Part shown: positions 1 to 5,656 of the stretch, piece by piece
Numbering within the stretch: position 1 is the first letter of the stretch
Layout: each line of letters begins with the position of its first letter
Source of the DNA: Candidatus Scatousia excrementipullorum
GTDB taxonomy: Bacteria > Cyanobacteriota > Vampirovibrionia > Gastranaerophilales > Gastranaerophilaceae
Assembly: GCA_017694215.1 (NCBI GenBank)
Contig: JADIND010000062.1
Span: 1 to 7,229 of the forward strand
Reading direction: 5' to 3'
Length of the DNA stretch: 7,229 bases
Made by a program: the position numbers and the translations under genes
Notes under the pieces: generated by a model
The model's database searches: none
What the model saw: only the letters and a program-made list of their open reading frames with translations
What the model was told of the DNA's origin: nothing

Positions 1-13
1 CATTTTATCCGTT

Positions 14-32
14 TTAAATAAGTTTTATTTAA
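14..32. repeat. AT-only inverted repeat
   Basis: Two perfect 8-bp arms (14-21 and 25-32, TTAAATAA / TTATTTAA) around a 3-bp spacer. It lies beyond the SLH-gene terminator on the minus strand. Such a short AT-only palindrome can arise by chance in AT-rich DNA, and I assign it no function. Confidence 0.3.
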
Positions 33-41
33 TAAGCTCAA

Positions 42-77
42 AAAATAAGAAAAACCGCCGTAAATGCGGCGGTTTTT
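42..77 (-). terminator. Rho-independent terminator of the SLH protein gene
   Basis: A 10-bp perfect stem (51-60 with 67-76) contains a GC-rich block CCGCCG/CGGCGG and closes a 6-nt loop. Read on the minus strand, the stem is followed by a T-rich tract (TTTTTCTTATTTTTT), and it lies about 35 bp after the stop codon of the SLH gene. This is a textbook intrinsic terminator for that transcript. The plus-strand side also carries a short T run, so it may also stop transcripts arriving from the other side. Confidence 0.9.
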
Positions 78-109
78 CCGACAACGAAATAAACTGTCTG
101 TCAGTCAGC

Positions 110-2152
110 TTACTCAGAGCAGCCGAAAGCAATAGTAACGTGTTCTCTAGGGTTTACAGCGGATATTTTGTATCCTTTAGGGTCAACAAGGTAAGCAAAT
201 TCGTCGCCGGTGGTTTGGAATAAGCCCATTGTACCTGATAATGCAGTTCTTGTTACGTCAATAGGAGCCTTAACAGTTTCCCAGATGCCGTCGCCGAGGT
301 TACGTGCAGCCGCACCGAACTTACCCTGGAATACATGGCCTAGCATATAACCGGCATCGTTAGATACGTTTTCAGCTGCGTTACCAACGTTAGTTAAGAT
401 ACCGCCTGCTGTTCTGCCGACAACACCGACAAGCGAACCGGCTAAAGTAAACGGCATTTCAACAAGTCTTGCAACAGGGTTAACCTGTTTTGATTTGTTA
501 ACCTGTGCCTGGAGTATCTGTTTAGGTAATTTTGCTTTGCAATCGCCGTTTTTGATATCGGTGAAGGCAAGTTTCAAGGCACCTTTATCACAGCCTGAAG
601 GTCTGATAACTTCGACAACCTGACCTGTTACTGTTGATCCGCAAGGGAATGTTTGTCCGTTAATAGTAATATCTTCAAGAGTGTTAGCTCTGAAGTATTG
701 TCCGACGTGGGATGATTTTGCCGTCAACTGGTCAATCATCTTAACTTTTAATGTCGGAATTTTTACAATTTCTTCGTTTTCAACAAACGCTTTTTTGTCA
801 ACAGGGCAGGCCGGACAAATGTTGTTTGCTGTCTGCGGGTTTGTGTCGTAACCCAGTGCAACACGGACAGTCTGCATCATTGAGGCAACTTCCGCACGGG
901 TAGCTTCCTTGTTTGGCATAATCATATTAGGGTTAGGTGAATCTTTCAACGCACCGTTTTCAAGTGATTTCGCAACAGGAATTCTTGCCCAATCAGGAAT
1001 TGAATTTCCGTCTGAGTATCTGCTCAGGATTTCGTTTGCCTTACATTCGTCAATGTCGCAGGTCATACCTTTTGCGATTGTGGTTAAAGCTTCGCAGCGG
1101 GTTACATTGTGGTCAGGTTCAAACTTGCCGTTAGGATATCCTGCAAGCAGGTCTTCATCAACTGCTTTTGCTATGGCTGCGTTCGCCCAGTTGTTTGAAG
1201 GTACGTCTTTAAACAAACTTTCTTTTGGCATACCGCAGTCGTCAAGGTTGAAACCTTTAACAAGCATAGTTGCGAATTCGGCACGGGAGATATTTCTGTT
1301 CGGTTTGAACATACCGTCCGGATAACCGACTACAACATCATTTATTGCTAATTTATCAATGTCACAGGCTGCCCAGTAGTGCTGCGGAACATCAGGGAAT
1401 GAGCATCCGCCGTATGTCGGGGCAGCTCCGCCTATGGGACATCCTTCATTTTTTATTTCATAAGGAACAAGGGTCTTTTTAACCGCTTGAAGTGAATTTT
1501 CGGTTTGAATATCTATCGGGCAGTTGTTGCCGTCCATAATTCTTTCATTTCTTTCGATAGGAATACCGTTATGTCTTGTCGGGGCTTCATTCAGACACGG
1601 AATTTGAGCTGCAGCACCTGTAATCTGTGAATCTGATGCAACGGTTGTACCGCTGACGTTAGAAGACAGTGCCGATGGTGCGTTTAAAAATCCGGTTTCC
1701 GATGAAAGGATTGAACTTGCAGGTTTTCCTACGTAGTTGTTTGTACCGTAAATGGCGTTCGGATATCCGTAAACCTGTTTCATATCGGCTCTATCCGGTT
1801 TACCTGTCATAGGACAAACTGTACATGCAGGTTCTGCAGGTTTGTCACAGCTGATTTCATCATTCTGACATCCGCAGTCGCTTTTCTTTGGCGGACACGG
1901 ATCATCATCCTTGCAAGGGTCGTTGCAAGGGTCAGCTTTCTGGCAGTCGCATTCGTCAATGGCCTTTTGGCATTTGTTGCATTTCGGTGCAGGATCACAC
2001 GGGCAGGCAGACCCTGTTACAACAGGCAGTTGTTCACATGGTGCCTGTGGTGCAGGCTGCATACACGGACATGCTGCCATTGCTGAATTCAAGGAACACG
2101 TTGCTATTCCAACGGCAATCGCAGCTGCCACAGTAAGTTTTTTAATTGTCAT
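110..2152 (-). CDS. Exported cysteine-rich protein with three SLH domains
   Basis: Predicted surface or periplasmic protein of 680 residues. The start is fixed by a basic, hydrophobic signal peptide (residues 1-27, ending SAMA-A) and a strong Shine-Dalgarno upstream. Cleavage could follow AMA; MAAC at 25-28 also resembles a weak lipobox, so lipidation at Cys28 is possible but not favoured. Residues 28-113 hold 17 cysteines in CPC, CxC and CxxC patterns, mixed with Asp, Lys and Pro. Three SLH repeats follow at about 252-301, 314-363 and 378-430; each has an aromatic/Trp core, and the Gly-Tyr-Pro-(D/N)-G turn is visible in the first two. They carry the signatures SRAE, TRCE and TRAE. SLH domains usually bind pyruvylated or polyaminated cell-wall polymers, so the protein is probably wall-anchored. 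Residues about 463-545 resemble a small beta-barrel domain (LTAKSSHVGQYF, then GQTFPCGSTVTGQVVEV), and 565-660 is a Gly/Ala-rich segment I do not recognise. It appears monocistronic, with its own terminator. SLH assignment is firm; the role is unknown. Confidence 0.88.
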   Translation of the reverse strand: MTIKKLTVAAAIAVGIATCSLNSAMAACPCMQPAPQAPCEQLPVVTGSACPCDPAPKCNKCQKAIDECDCQKADPCNDPCKDDDPCPPKKSDCGCQNDEISCDKPAEPACTVCPMTGKPDRADMKQVYGYPNAIYGTNNYVGKPASSILSSETGFLNAPSALSSNVSGTTVASDSQITGAAAQIPCLNEAPTRHNGIPIERNERIMDGNNCPIDIQTENSLQAVKKTLVPYEIKNEGCPIGGAAPTYGGCSFPDVPQHYWAACDIDKLAINDVVVGYPDGMFKPNRNISRAEFATMLVKGFNLDDCGMPKESLFKDVPSNNWANAAIAKAVDEDLLAGYPNGKFEPDHNVTRCEALTTIAKGMTCDIDECKANEILSRYSDGNSIPDWARIPVAKSLENGALKDSPNPNMIMPNKEATRAEVASMMQTVRVALGYDTNPQTANNICPACPVDKKAFVENEEIVKIPTLKVKMIDQLTAKSSHVGQYFRANTLEDITINGQTFPCGSTVTGQVVEVIRPSGCDKGALKLAFTDIKNGDCKAKLPKQILQAQVNKSKQVNPVARLVEMPFTLAGSLVGVVGRTAGGILTNVGNAAENVSNDAGYMLGHVFQGKFGAAARNLGDGIWETVKAPIDVTRTALSGTMGLFQTTGDEFAYLVDPKGYKISAVNPREHVTIAFGCSE
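1911..1934. repeat. 12-bp tandem duplication inside the Cys-rich segment
   Basis: Two adjacent 12-bp units, TTGCAAGGGTCG and TTGCAAGGGTCA, differ only at the last base. They are in frame and encode the duplicated Asp-Pro-Cys pattern (DPCNDPC, residues 74-80) of the SLH protein. This suggests that the Cys-rich segment grows by short in-frame duplication. Confidence 0.7.
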
Positions 2153-2156
2153 TTTT

Positions 2157-2164
2157 ACCTCCTT
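2157..2164 (-). promoter_or_regulatory. Strong Shine-Dalgarno of the SLH protein gene
   Basis: On the minus strand AAGGAGGT lies 4 nt before the ATG at 2152. It is a near-perfect match to the anti-SD sequence and confirms the chosen start. Confidence 0.85.
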
Positions 2165-2171
2165 GTGTTAT

Positions 2172-2192
2172 CGGGTTTTTACTGAAAACCCG
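2172..2192 (-). promoter_or_regulatory. 5'-leader stem-loop of the SLH gene
   Basis: An 8-bp perfect stem (2172-2179 with 2185-2192, CGGGTTTT/AAAACCCG) closes a 5-nt loop, 7 nt upstream of the Shine-Dalgarno. It does not overlap the SD, and no T tract follows on the minus strand, so it looks like neither a terminator nor a direct SD-sequestering structure. A 5' mRNA-stabilising hairpin or a protein-binding site is plausible. The structure is seen directly; its role is inference. Confidence 0.5.
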
Positions 2193-2227
2193 GAAAAAGT
2201 TTCTTTTAAAAAACAAACTTATATCTG

Positions 2228-2256
2228 ATTATGTACTTTATTTATTTGCGGAAACA
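2228..2256 (-). promoter_or_regulatory. Possible promoter of the SLH gene
   Basis: Read on the minus strand, a -10-like CATAAT (2228-2233) is separated by 17 bp from a poor -35-like TGTTTC (2251-2256). Transcription would start near 2221 and give a leader of about 70 nt that includes the stem-loop at 2172-2192. The -35 match is weak, so this is tentative. Confidence 0.3.
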
Positions 2257-2347
2257 TTACCGTAAAAGGTTATTCACCTGTGCTATTTGCTGTTGGTTTA
2301 TTATTCAATCTAATATTCCCGCATGATGATTTTTCATAGATAAACAT

Positions 2348-2353
2348 TATAAT
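2348..2353 (+). promoter_or_regulatory. Perfect -10 box, likely leaderless start of the 2360 gene
   Basis: A consensus TATAAT ends 6 bp before the ATG at 2360. With the usual -10 to start-site distance, transcription would begin at or next to the A of the ATG. No Shine-Dalgarno is present, and no convincing -35 hexamer is seen 16-18 bp upstream. An AT-rich chance match is possible, but an in-frame TAA at 2354-2356 rules out an upstream start. Confidence 0.5.
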
Positions 2354-2359
2354 TAAGTT

Positions 2360-2998
2360 ATGAAAAAGTCTGTTTTGATATTATTAATATTTTTGTCGTT
2401 TCCAATAAGTTGTCAGGGTGCGTTTTTTTCCCAGGAAAACCCCTTTGAAGGACAGGGGTATGTCGGTACTTTGCCTGATTTAACAAAAAACTTCCGTCCG
2501 ACGGAACCTGTTACCACAAAGCCGGTTTTCGAAGAAACAAAACAATTTAATTCTGAAAACCAGATAAAACCTGCTCCGAGGGATAATCCTGCTTTTGTTA
2601 ATATTATTCTCAAACAGGATAAAAGTTCGCCATACATAAATGACTTAACCGAATTTATTGAAATGCTGGAAAAGATTTACGAGTCTATTGAAAACAAAGA
2701 AACCGTACAGCTTTTTGCATCAAGGGTTTACTATTTTAATCAGAATGCGGATTATTTCAGACAGAAATATGAAGGTAAGCCGCAGAGCAGTTATATTTCT
2801 TACGAAAAATTACTGGAGTTAAGCCTGCAGGCTCGTTCTGTTGCACAACTGCGGATTGAAGCCGAAAAATACAGTCCTTACCTTGCATATACTGGAGAGG
2901 GCAAAATTTATAATTCCACAAATATTGAAGAACAGATGGAAATTTTGAAAGACGAAGTTGAAAAGACAATAACAATCCTGAAACTTGTTGAAGAATAA
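2360..2998 (+). CDS. Small exported protein of unknown function
   Basis: I do not recognise this 212-residue protein. It starts MKK followed by a hydrophobic stretch (residues 4-17, VLILLIFLSFPIS), a clear signal peptide. Cleavage is ambiguous: PISC at 15-18 is a poor lipobox with the only cysteine of the protein, and signal peptidase I could instead cut near Gly20/Ala21. Residues 22-90 are polar and Pro/Asn-rich, probably disordered. From about 90 to the end the chain is predicted mostly helical and charged (EFIEMLEKIYESIENKE, then IEEQMEILKDEVEKTITILK), with several Tyr residues, and may form a coiled coil. It therefore probably sits in the periplasm or on the membrane surface. The start is forced by an in-frame stop directly upstream (2354-2356), yet there is no Shine-Dalgarno. 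It is divergent from the SLH gene, so a shared envelope role is possible but unproven. Confidence 0.75.
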   Translation: MKKSVLILLIFLSFPISCQGAFFSQENPFEGQGYVGTLPDLTKNFRPTEPVTTKPVFEETKQFNSENQIKPAPRDNPAFVNIILKQDKSSPYINDLTEFIEMLEKIYESIENKETVQLFASRVYYFNQNADYFRQKYEGKPQSSYISYEKLLELSLQARSVAQLRIEAEKYSPYLAYTGEGKIYNSTNIEEQMEILKDEVEKTITILKLVEE

Positions 2999-3072
2999 AG
3001 ATGATACTTAAGTGAAGCTTGAGGGGTGAGGGGTCTTACACGAGTAAATAAGGTCGCTAAATGCTTAGTAAT

Positions 3073-3140
3073 GTAGGTTTTGGTAATCTTGATTACCGAA
3101 ACATTTTTGTTGTGGTAAATTTTAATTTACCACAACCTAC
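3073..3140. repeat. Nested palindromic element (outer stem with two inner hairpins)
   Basis: An outer pair GTAGGTT (3073-3079) and AACCTAC (3134-3140) encloses two inverted repeats. The first is GGTAATC/GATTACC (3082-3088 and 3091-3097). The second is a perfect 13-bp pair at 3109-3121 and 3124-3136 with a 2-bp centre. The two inner hairpins share the core GGTAA...TTACC and look like diverged copies. The outer right arm overlaps the second hairpin by three bases, so a fully formed three-way structure would have to trade pairs. On the plus strand a TTTT run follows at 3141-3144, so it may act as a weak terminator for the 2360 gene. Confidence 0.7.
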
Positions 3141-3267
3141 TTTTAATGGCGGAGCGTGTGCGTAAGCACGATAGCAGAGCAGAAAGGTGAAAATTTTCTA
3201 AGATTCTGCAGCCAGTTCAGGATGACATGATGCGGCGGCTGTGCGATTGTACAGTATCAAAATCCTC

Positions 3268-3290
3268 CGGCACTCCGTGCCGTCTTTCTT
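3268..3290 (+). terminator. Possible weak terminator between converging genes
   Basis: A 6-bp GC-rich stem CGGCAC/GTGCCG (3268-3273 with 3277-3282) closes a 3-nt loop and is followed on the plus strand by TCTTTCTT. The T tract is interrupted and the hairpin is short and far (270 bp) from the 2360 gene stop. It could instead be part of a dispersed repeat. Confidence 0.3.
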
Positions 3291-3307
3291 ACATGAAAGG
3301 TTTTAAA

Positions 3308-3727
3308 TTATACGTTAACATCAATTTTGTTATTTTCGCTATTTATTTCCAGATTTTTAACATCTTGCATATATTCTTTCATAAAACGTTTATTTAACCG
3401 GTATGCAGAAATAGAACTGCCTAAGATGCCTGAAAAAATTCCTGTTATTCCGCATGCTGCAAAAATTTCAACACCGTCGGAACTTTTACGTGCTAAAAGA
3501 AGGCCGGTTGCGATACCGATTAGAGAAGGGATTAAGAACCAGTTATTCATTGAACGTCTTAATTTTTTCCCGCGTTCTTCTCTGTTATTTATCAATGTTT
3601 CAATTTTTTCAGGAGAAGAAATTGAAACTCTCTGAATACCCTTATCATCAAAATATGAAATTGTCTGTGTTCCGTCAGGCCGCTTCAATCCTACAGTCGG
3701 TCTGCAATCATAAATAACGTTTATCAT
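3308..3727 (-). CDS. Small membrane protein with two transmembrane helices
   Basis: I do not recognise this 139-residue protein. Residues 1-60 form a soluble, charged part with a Gly/Asp-containing beta-like start (VGLKRPDGTQTISYFDDKG) and a basic helix before the membrane (EERGKKLRRSM, 50-60). Two hydrophobic helices follow, about 62-79 and 86-108, joined by a short polar loop (RKSSDG). The second is Gly/Ser/Ile-rich (GITGIFSGILGSSIS). The tail is basic near the membrane (YRLNKRFMK). By the positive-inside rule both ends should face the cytoplasm, forming a helical hairpin. The ATG has a strong Shine-Dalgarno (AAAGGAGT, 5 nt away). It lies 49 bp downstream of dnaX on the same strand without an obvious terminator between, so co-transcription is likely, although a functional link to DNA replication is not implied. 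Confidence 0.7.
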   Translation of the reverse strand: MINVIYDCRPTVGLKRPDGTQTISYFDDKGIQRVSISSPEKIETLINNREERGKKLRRSMNNWFLIPSLIGIATGLLLARKSSDGVEIFAACGITGIFSGILGSSISAYRLNKRFMKEYMQDVKNLEINSENNKIDVNV

Positions 3728-3732
3728 TTTAT

Positions 3733-3740
3733 ACTCCTTT
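3733..3740 (-). promoter_or_regulatory. Shine-Dalgarno of the small membrane protein gene
   Basis: On the minus strand AAAGGAGT lies 5 nt before the ATG at 3727, fixing this start. Confidence 0.8.
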
Positions 3741-3741
3741 T

Positions 3742-3757
3742 CAGGTTATAAAACCTG
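3742..3757 (-). promoter_or_regulatory. Stem-loop between dnaX and the small membrane protein gene
   Basis: A 6-bp perfect stem CAGGTT/AACCTG (3742-3747 with 3752-3757) closes a 4-nt loop. On the minus strand it comes 19 nt after the dnaX stop and ends 1 nt before the next Shine-Dalgarno, with no T tract after it. A run of A and T bases flanking it could extend the stem past a small bulge. It may be a processing or stability hairpin; a terminator is unlikely. Confidence 0.4.
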
Positions 3758-3776
3758 TGAAAAATTTTTTTGCTGC

Positions 3777-5621
3777 TTAATCAATAATTTTTCCGTCAAA
3801 TAGGTCGACGACCATATTTACCATATCAGAATGCCCTGTTTTTTGAAGTTTACGTTCTTCTGAGACAGTCGGTTTTTCTTCCTCTTTGATAACCTCCAAT
3901 TCTTCTTCGGAAATTTCTTCCTGCGGAGCAGGCGTCGGAATATGAGGTTTCTGTGCAGGTGTTAATTGCCTGGGTGATGGTTTTACCTGAACATCATCAG
4001 GCTGCGGAAGTCTTATTATTACGTTGGAATTGTTCTGAGAAAAAAGAGTATCAACAGCGTGTACAAGAGCTTCTTTTTTGCTGCCGTTCTGGATTTGTCC
4101 TAAGAAAATTTCGTTTTTCATTGTAAGAACTGTTTCTTCAGGTGATATTTTAACCGGATTAGCCCACTGCTTTAGTAATGCTCTTGTCGGCGGACTTGTA
4201 ATATTTTCAAGCAAATTTCCCCACAGAACGCTTATATCATCTGATGAAACAGACTTAGCTTTCGGCATCGGTGCAAAATCCGCAGAAGGACTTTCTTCTA
4301 AAATGTGAGATTTTTGCGGTATTTCTCCTTGTTCAGGTGTTTTGGCAGCCGATTGAACCGGTTCTGTTGGGTGTTGGTTTTCCGGTTCAGCTTTCTTTGC
4401 AGCGGGAGCCGTAACTGCCGGAGGGGAAGGAGCTTTGTAAACAGCAGGTGCCGGCTGTGCAGGCATGCCGCCTTCCAGTCTTGCAAGCCTGTTTTGAAGT
4501 TCCATTAATGTAGTATTTTCAGTAAGGTTTGCCAGATCTATTATGGAAACTTCCAGCCATAATCTCGGGTTATTCGTTGCTTTAACATCTTTTATATAGT
4601 CTGCGGTTTTATCAATCAAAAACAAAATTTGATGTGTTTCAATATTTTTTGCAAGAGTCTGCAGTTCCTTAATCTGTCCTTCGTTAAGCTGTGTTAATTC
4701 AAAAACTATTTCAGGCTTGCAATTTTTTACAATCAAAAGGTTTTTGAGATAATCCATAAGGTTTGTGAGAATTTGAACAGGCTCGTTGCCTGAGTTGTAG
4801 ATTTTTTCCAAACCTTCTATTGCTTCCTGCGGTTTTGAAGATATTATGTTTGAAGCGAGCGAATGAAGTGTGTCAAATGACAAACGCCCGAGGAGGTTAT
4901 TAATATCTTCGGTTGAGATGGCACTTTCGCCGCTTAACAGGCTCAACTGGTCAAGAAGAGCTATACTGTCACGCATTCCTCCGGCAGAATTTTTAGCGAT
5001 TGTGTATAAGGCATCATCAGTTATATTTATATTTTCTTTATCGGAAATATATCTCAGGTGTTTTACGATATCTTCCGTTGTAATCCTTTTAAAATCAAAT
5101 CTCTGACAGCGGCTTTTTATTGTATCAAGAACTTTTTGAACATCTGTCGTTGCAAGGATAAAAATAACGTTTTTCGGAGGTTCTTCAAGAGTTTTCAATA
5201 ACGCATTGAAAGCTGTTGTTGATAACATATGAACTTCGTCGATAATATAAATTTTATAACGGCTGTTGACAGGTGCATACATAACTTTTTCAAGTATATT
5301 TTGGGCATCCTCAACTTTTCTGTTGCTTGCTGCATCGATTTCAATTACATCCAGCGGAACCGAATTTGTAATATCAATACAATTTTCACACTTCCCGCAC
5401 GGATTAATCGTAGGACCTTCCTTACAGTTAAGGGATTTTGCAAAAATACGTGCAGTAGATGTTTTACCGGTGCCGCGAGGACCTGTAAAAAGATATGCAT
5501 GAGAAATTCTATCCATAGCAATAGCATTAGCAAGAGCTTTTTTAATATGTTCCTGCCCCACTATTTCTTCAAGTCTTTGAGGCCGATACTTTCTGTATAA
5601 TGGAATATATTTCTCGTTCAT
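3777..5621 (-). CDS. dnaX: DNA polymerase III subunit gamma/tau (clamp loader ATPase)
   Basis: DnaX is the ATPase of the clamp loader, which opens the beta sliding clamp and places it on primed DNA; the tau form also tethers polymerase cores and helicase. The 614-residue protein begins with the typical YIPLYRKYRPQ. It has Walker A GPRGTGKT (47-54), a zinc module C66/C75/C78/C81, Walker B with DEVH (128-131), sensor 1 ATTD (157-160), the SRC arginine-finger motif (170-172) and sensor 2 GGMRD (214-218). Helical domain III extends to about 380. A Pro/Ala-rich linker (about 390-450) leads to a folded C-terminal domain from about 460 (LWGNLLENI...). The tail VVDLFDGKIID resembles the conserved end of many bacterial DnaX proteins. 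All catalytic residues are present and the length is normal. No in-phase A AAA AAG frameshift signal is seen, so a single long form is expected. It is divergent from the peptidase gene and precedes the small membrane protein gene. Confidence 0.97.
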   Translation of the reverse strand: MNEKYIPLYRKYRPQRLEEIVGQEHIKKALANAIAMDRISHAYLFTGPRGTGKTSTARIFAKSLNCKEGPTINPCGKCENCIDITNSVPLDVIEIDAASNRKVEDAQNILEKVMYAPVNSRYKIYIIDEVHMLSTTAFNALLKTLEEPPKNVIFILATTDVQKVLDTIKSRCQRFDFKRITTEDIVKHLRYISDKENINITDDALYTIAKNSAGGMRDSIALLDQLSLLSGESAISTEDINNLLGRLSFDTLHSLASNIISSKPQEAIEGLEKIYNSGNEPVQILTNLMDYLKNLLIVKNCKPEIVFELTQLNEGQIKELQTLAKNIETHQILFLIDKTADYIKDVKATNNPRLWLEVSIIDLANLTENTTLMELQNRLARLEGGMPAQPAPAVYKAPSPPAVTAPAAKKAEPENQHPTEPVQSAAKTPEQGEIPQKSHILEESPSADFAPMPKAKSVSSDDISVLWGNLLENITSPPTRALLKQWANPVKISPEETVLTMKNEIFLGQIQNGSKKEALVHAVDTLFSQNNSNVIIRLPQPDDVQVKPSPRQLTPAQKPHIPTPAPQEEISEEELEVIKEEEKPTVSEERKLQKTGHSDMVNMVVDLFDGKIID

Positions 5622-5630
5622 GATAATAAT

Positions 5631-5639
5631 AGTATAACA
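5631..5639 (-). promoter_or_regulatory. Extended -10 promoter of dnaX, possibly leaderless
   Basis: On the minus strand TGTTATACT gives an extended -10 element (TG-N-TATACT) with the hexamer at 5631-5636, ending 9 bp before the dnaX ATG at 5621. Transcription would then start 0-3 nt before the ATG. The sequence between shows no Shine-Dalgarno, and no good -35 is present, as is usual for extended -10 promoters. Confidence 0.5.
5633..5638 (+). promoter_or_regulatory. Possible -10 of the ldcA-rsmE pair, overlapping the dnaX -10
   Basis: TATAAC on the plus strand overlaps the dnaX -10 box on the other strand. A start near 5645 would leave an 18-nt leader containing the AAAGGA ribosome binding site. 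The -35 region is weak (TTTCTC at 5610-5615). The gap of 41 bp between the two start codons forces any divergent promoters to overlap, which supports a shared site. Confidence 0.3.
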
Positions 5640-5650
5640 AAAGCAGAGAA

Positions 5651-5656
5651 AAAGGA
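5651..5656 (+). promoter_or_regulatory. Ribosome binding site of the S66 peptidase gene
   Basis: AAAGGA lies 6 nt before the ATG at 5663. It is a moderate Shine-Dalgarno match at normal spacing. Confidence 0.55.

Larger units (their letters stand above)
2999..3307. other. 309-bp gap between converging genes, rich in inverted repeats
   Basis: No coding gene is supported here. From left to right it holds: a palindrome ACTTAAGT (3006-3013); a direct repeat TGAGGGG twice (3020-3033); a nested palindromic element (3073-3140); a small GTGC-GTAA-GCAC hairpin (3158-3169) in a GC-richer stretch; a palindrome GAAAATTTTC (3189-3198); a stretch whose minus strand begins TGTCATCCTGAAC (3202-3227), a type of sequence often found in dispersed intergenic repeats; a CGGCAC-TCC-GTGCCG hairpin (3268-3282); and a weak CTTTC/GAAAG stem (3284-3299). 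Base composition shifts upward in GC from about 3147 to 3282 compared with flanking DNA. It could be a repeat insertion, a structured RNA or a 3'-end processing region. Confidence 0.6.

Noticed and set aside
909..1325. Open frame of 138 codons on the plus strand inside the SLH gene
   Set aside because: It is antisense to the three SLH repeats, which are clear on the minus strand, and has no ribosome binding site or recognisable product.
2153..2359. Riboswitch in the leader of the SLH gene
   Set aside because: Only one simple hairpin is visible and there is no terminator/anti-terminator pair, SD-sequestering stem or known aptamer core that I can recognise.
2405..2413. Lipoprotein signal at Cys18 of the exported protein (PISC)
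   Set aside because: The -3 residue is Pro, not the usual Leu/Val/Ile, so lipidation is kept only as a possibility.
3001..3015. Tiny frame ATG ATA CTT AAG TGA after the 2360 gene
   Set aside because: Four codons without a ribosome binding site; no support as a gene.
3073..3140. Palindromic element as insertion sequence ends or a CRISPR repeat
   Set aside because: There is no transposase gene, no target-site duplication and no regular array of repeats with unique spacers.
4073..4080. A-run in dnaX (AGC AAA AAA GAA) as a programmed -1 frameshift site making gamma
   Set aside because: The phase is wrong: the canonical A AAA AAG needs the G as the third base of a codon, but here it is the first. 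A second six-A run near the 5' end (ATT AAA AAA GCT) has the same wrong phase, and a third run is followed by C.
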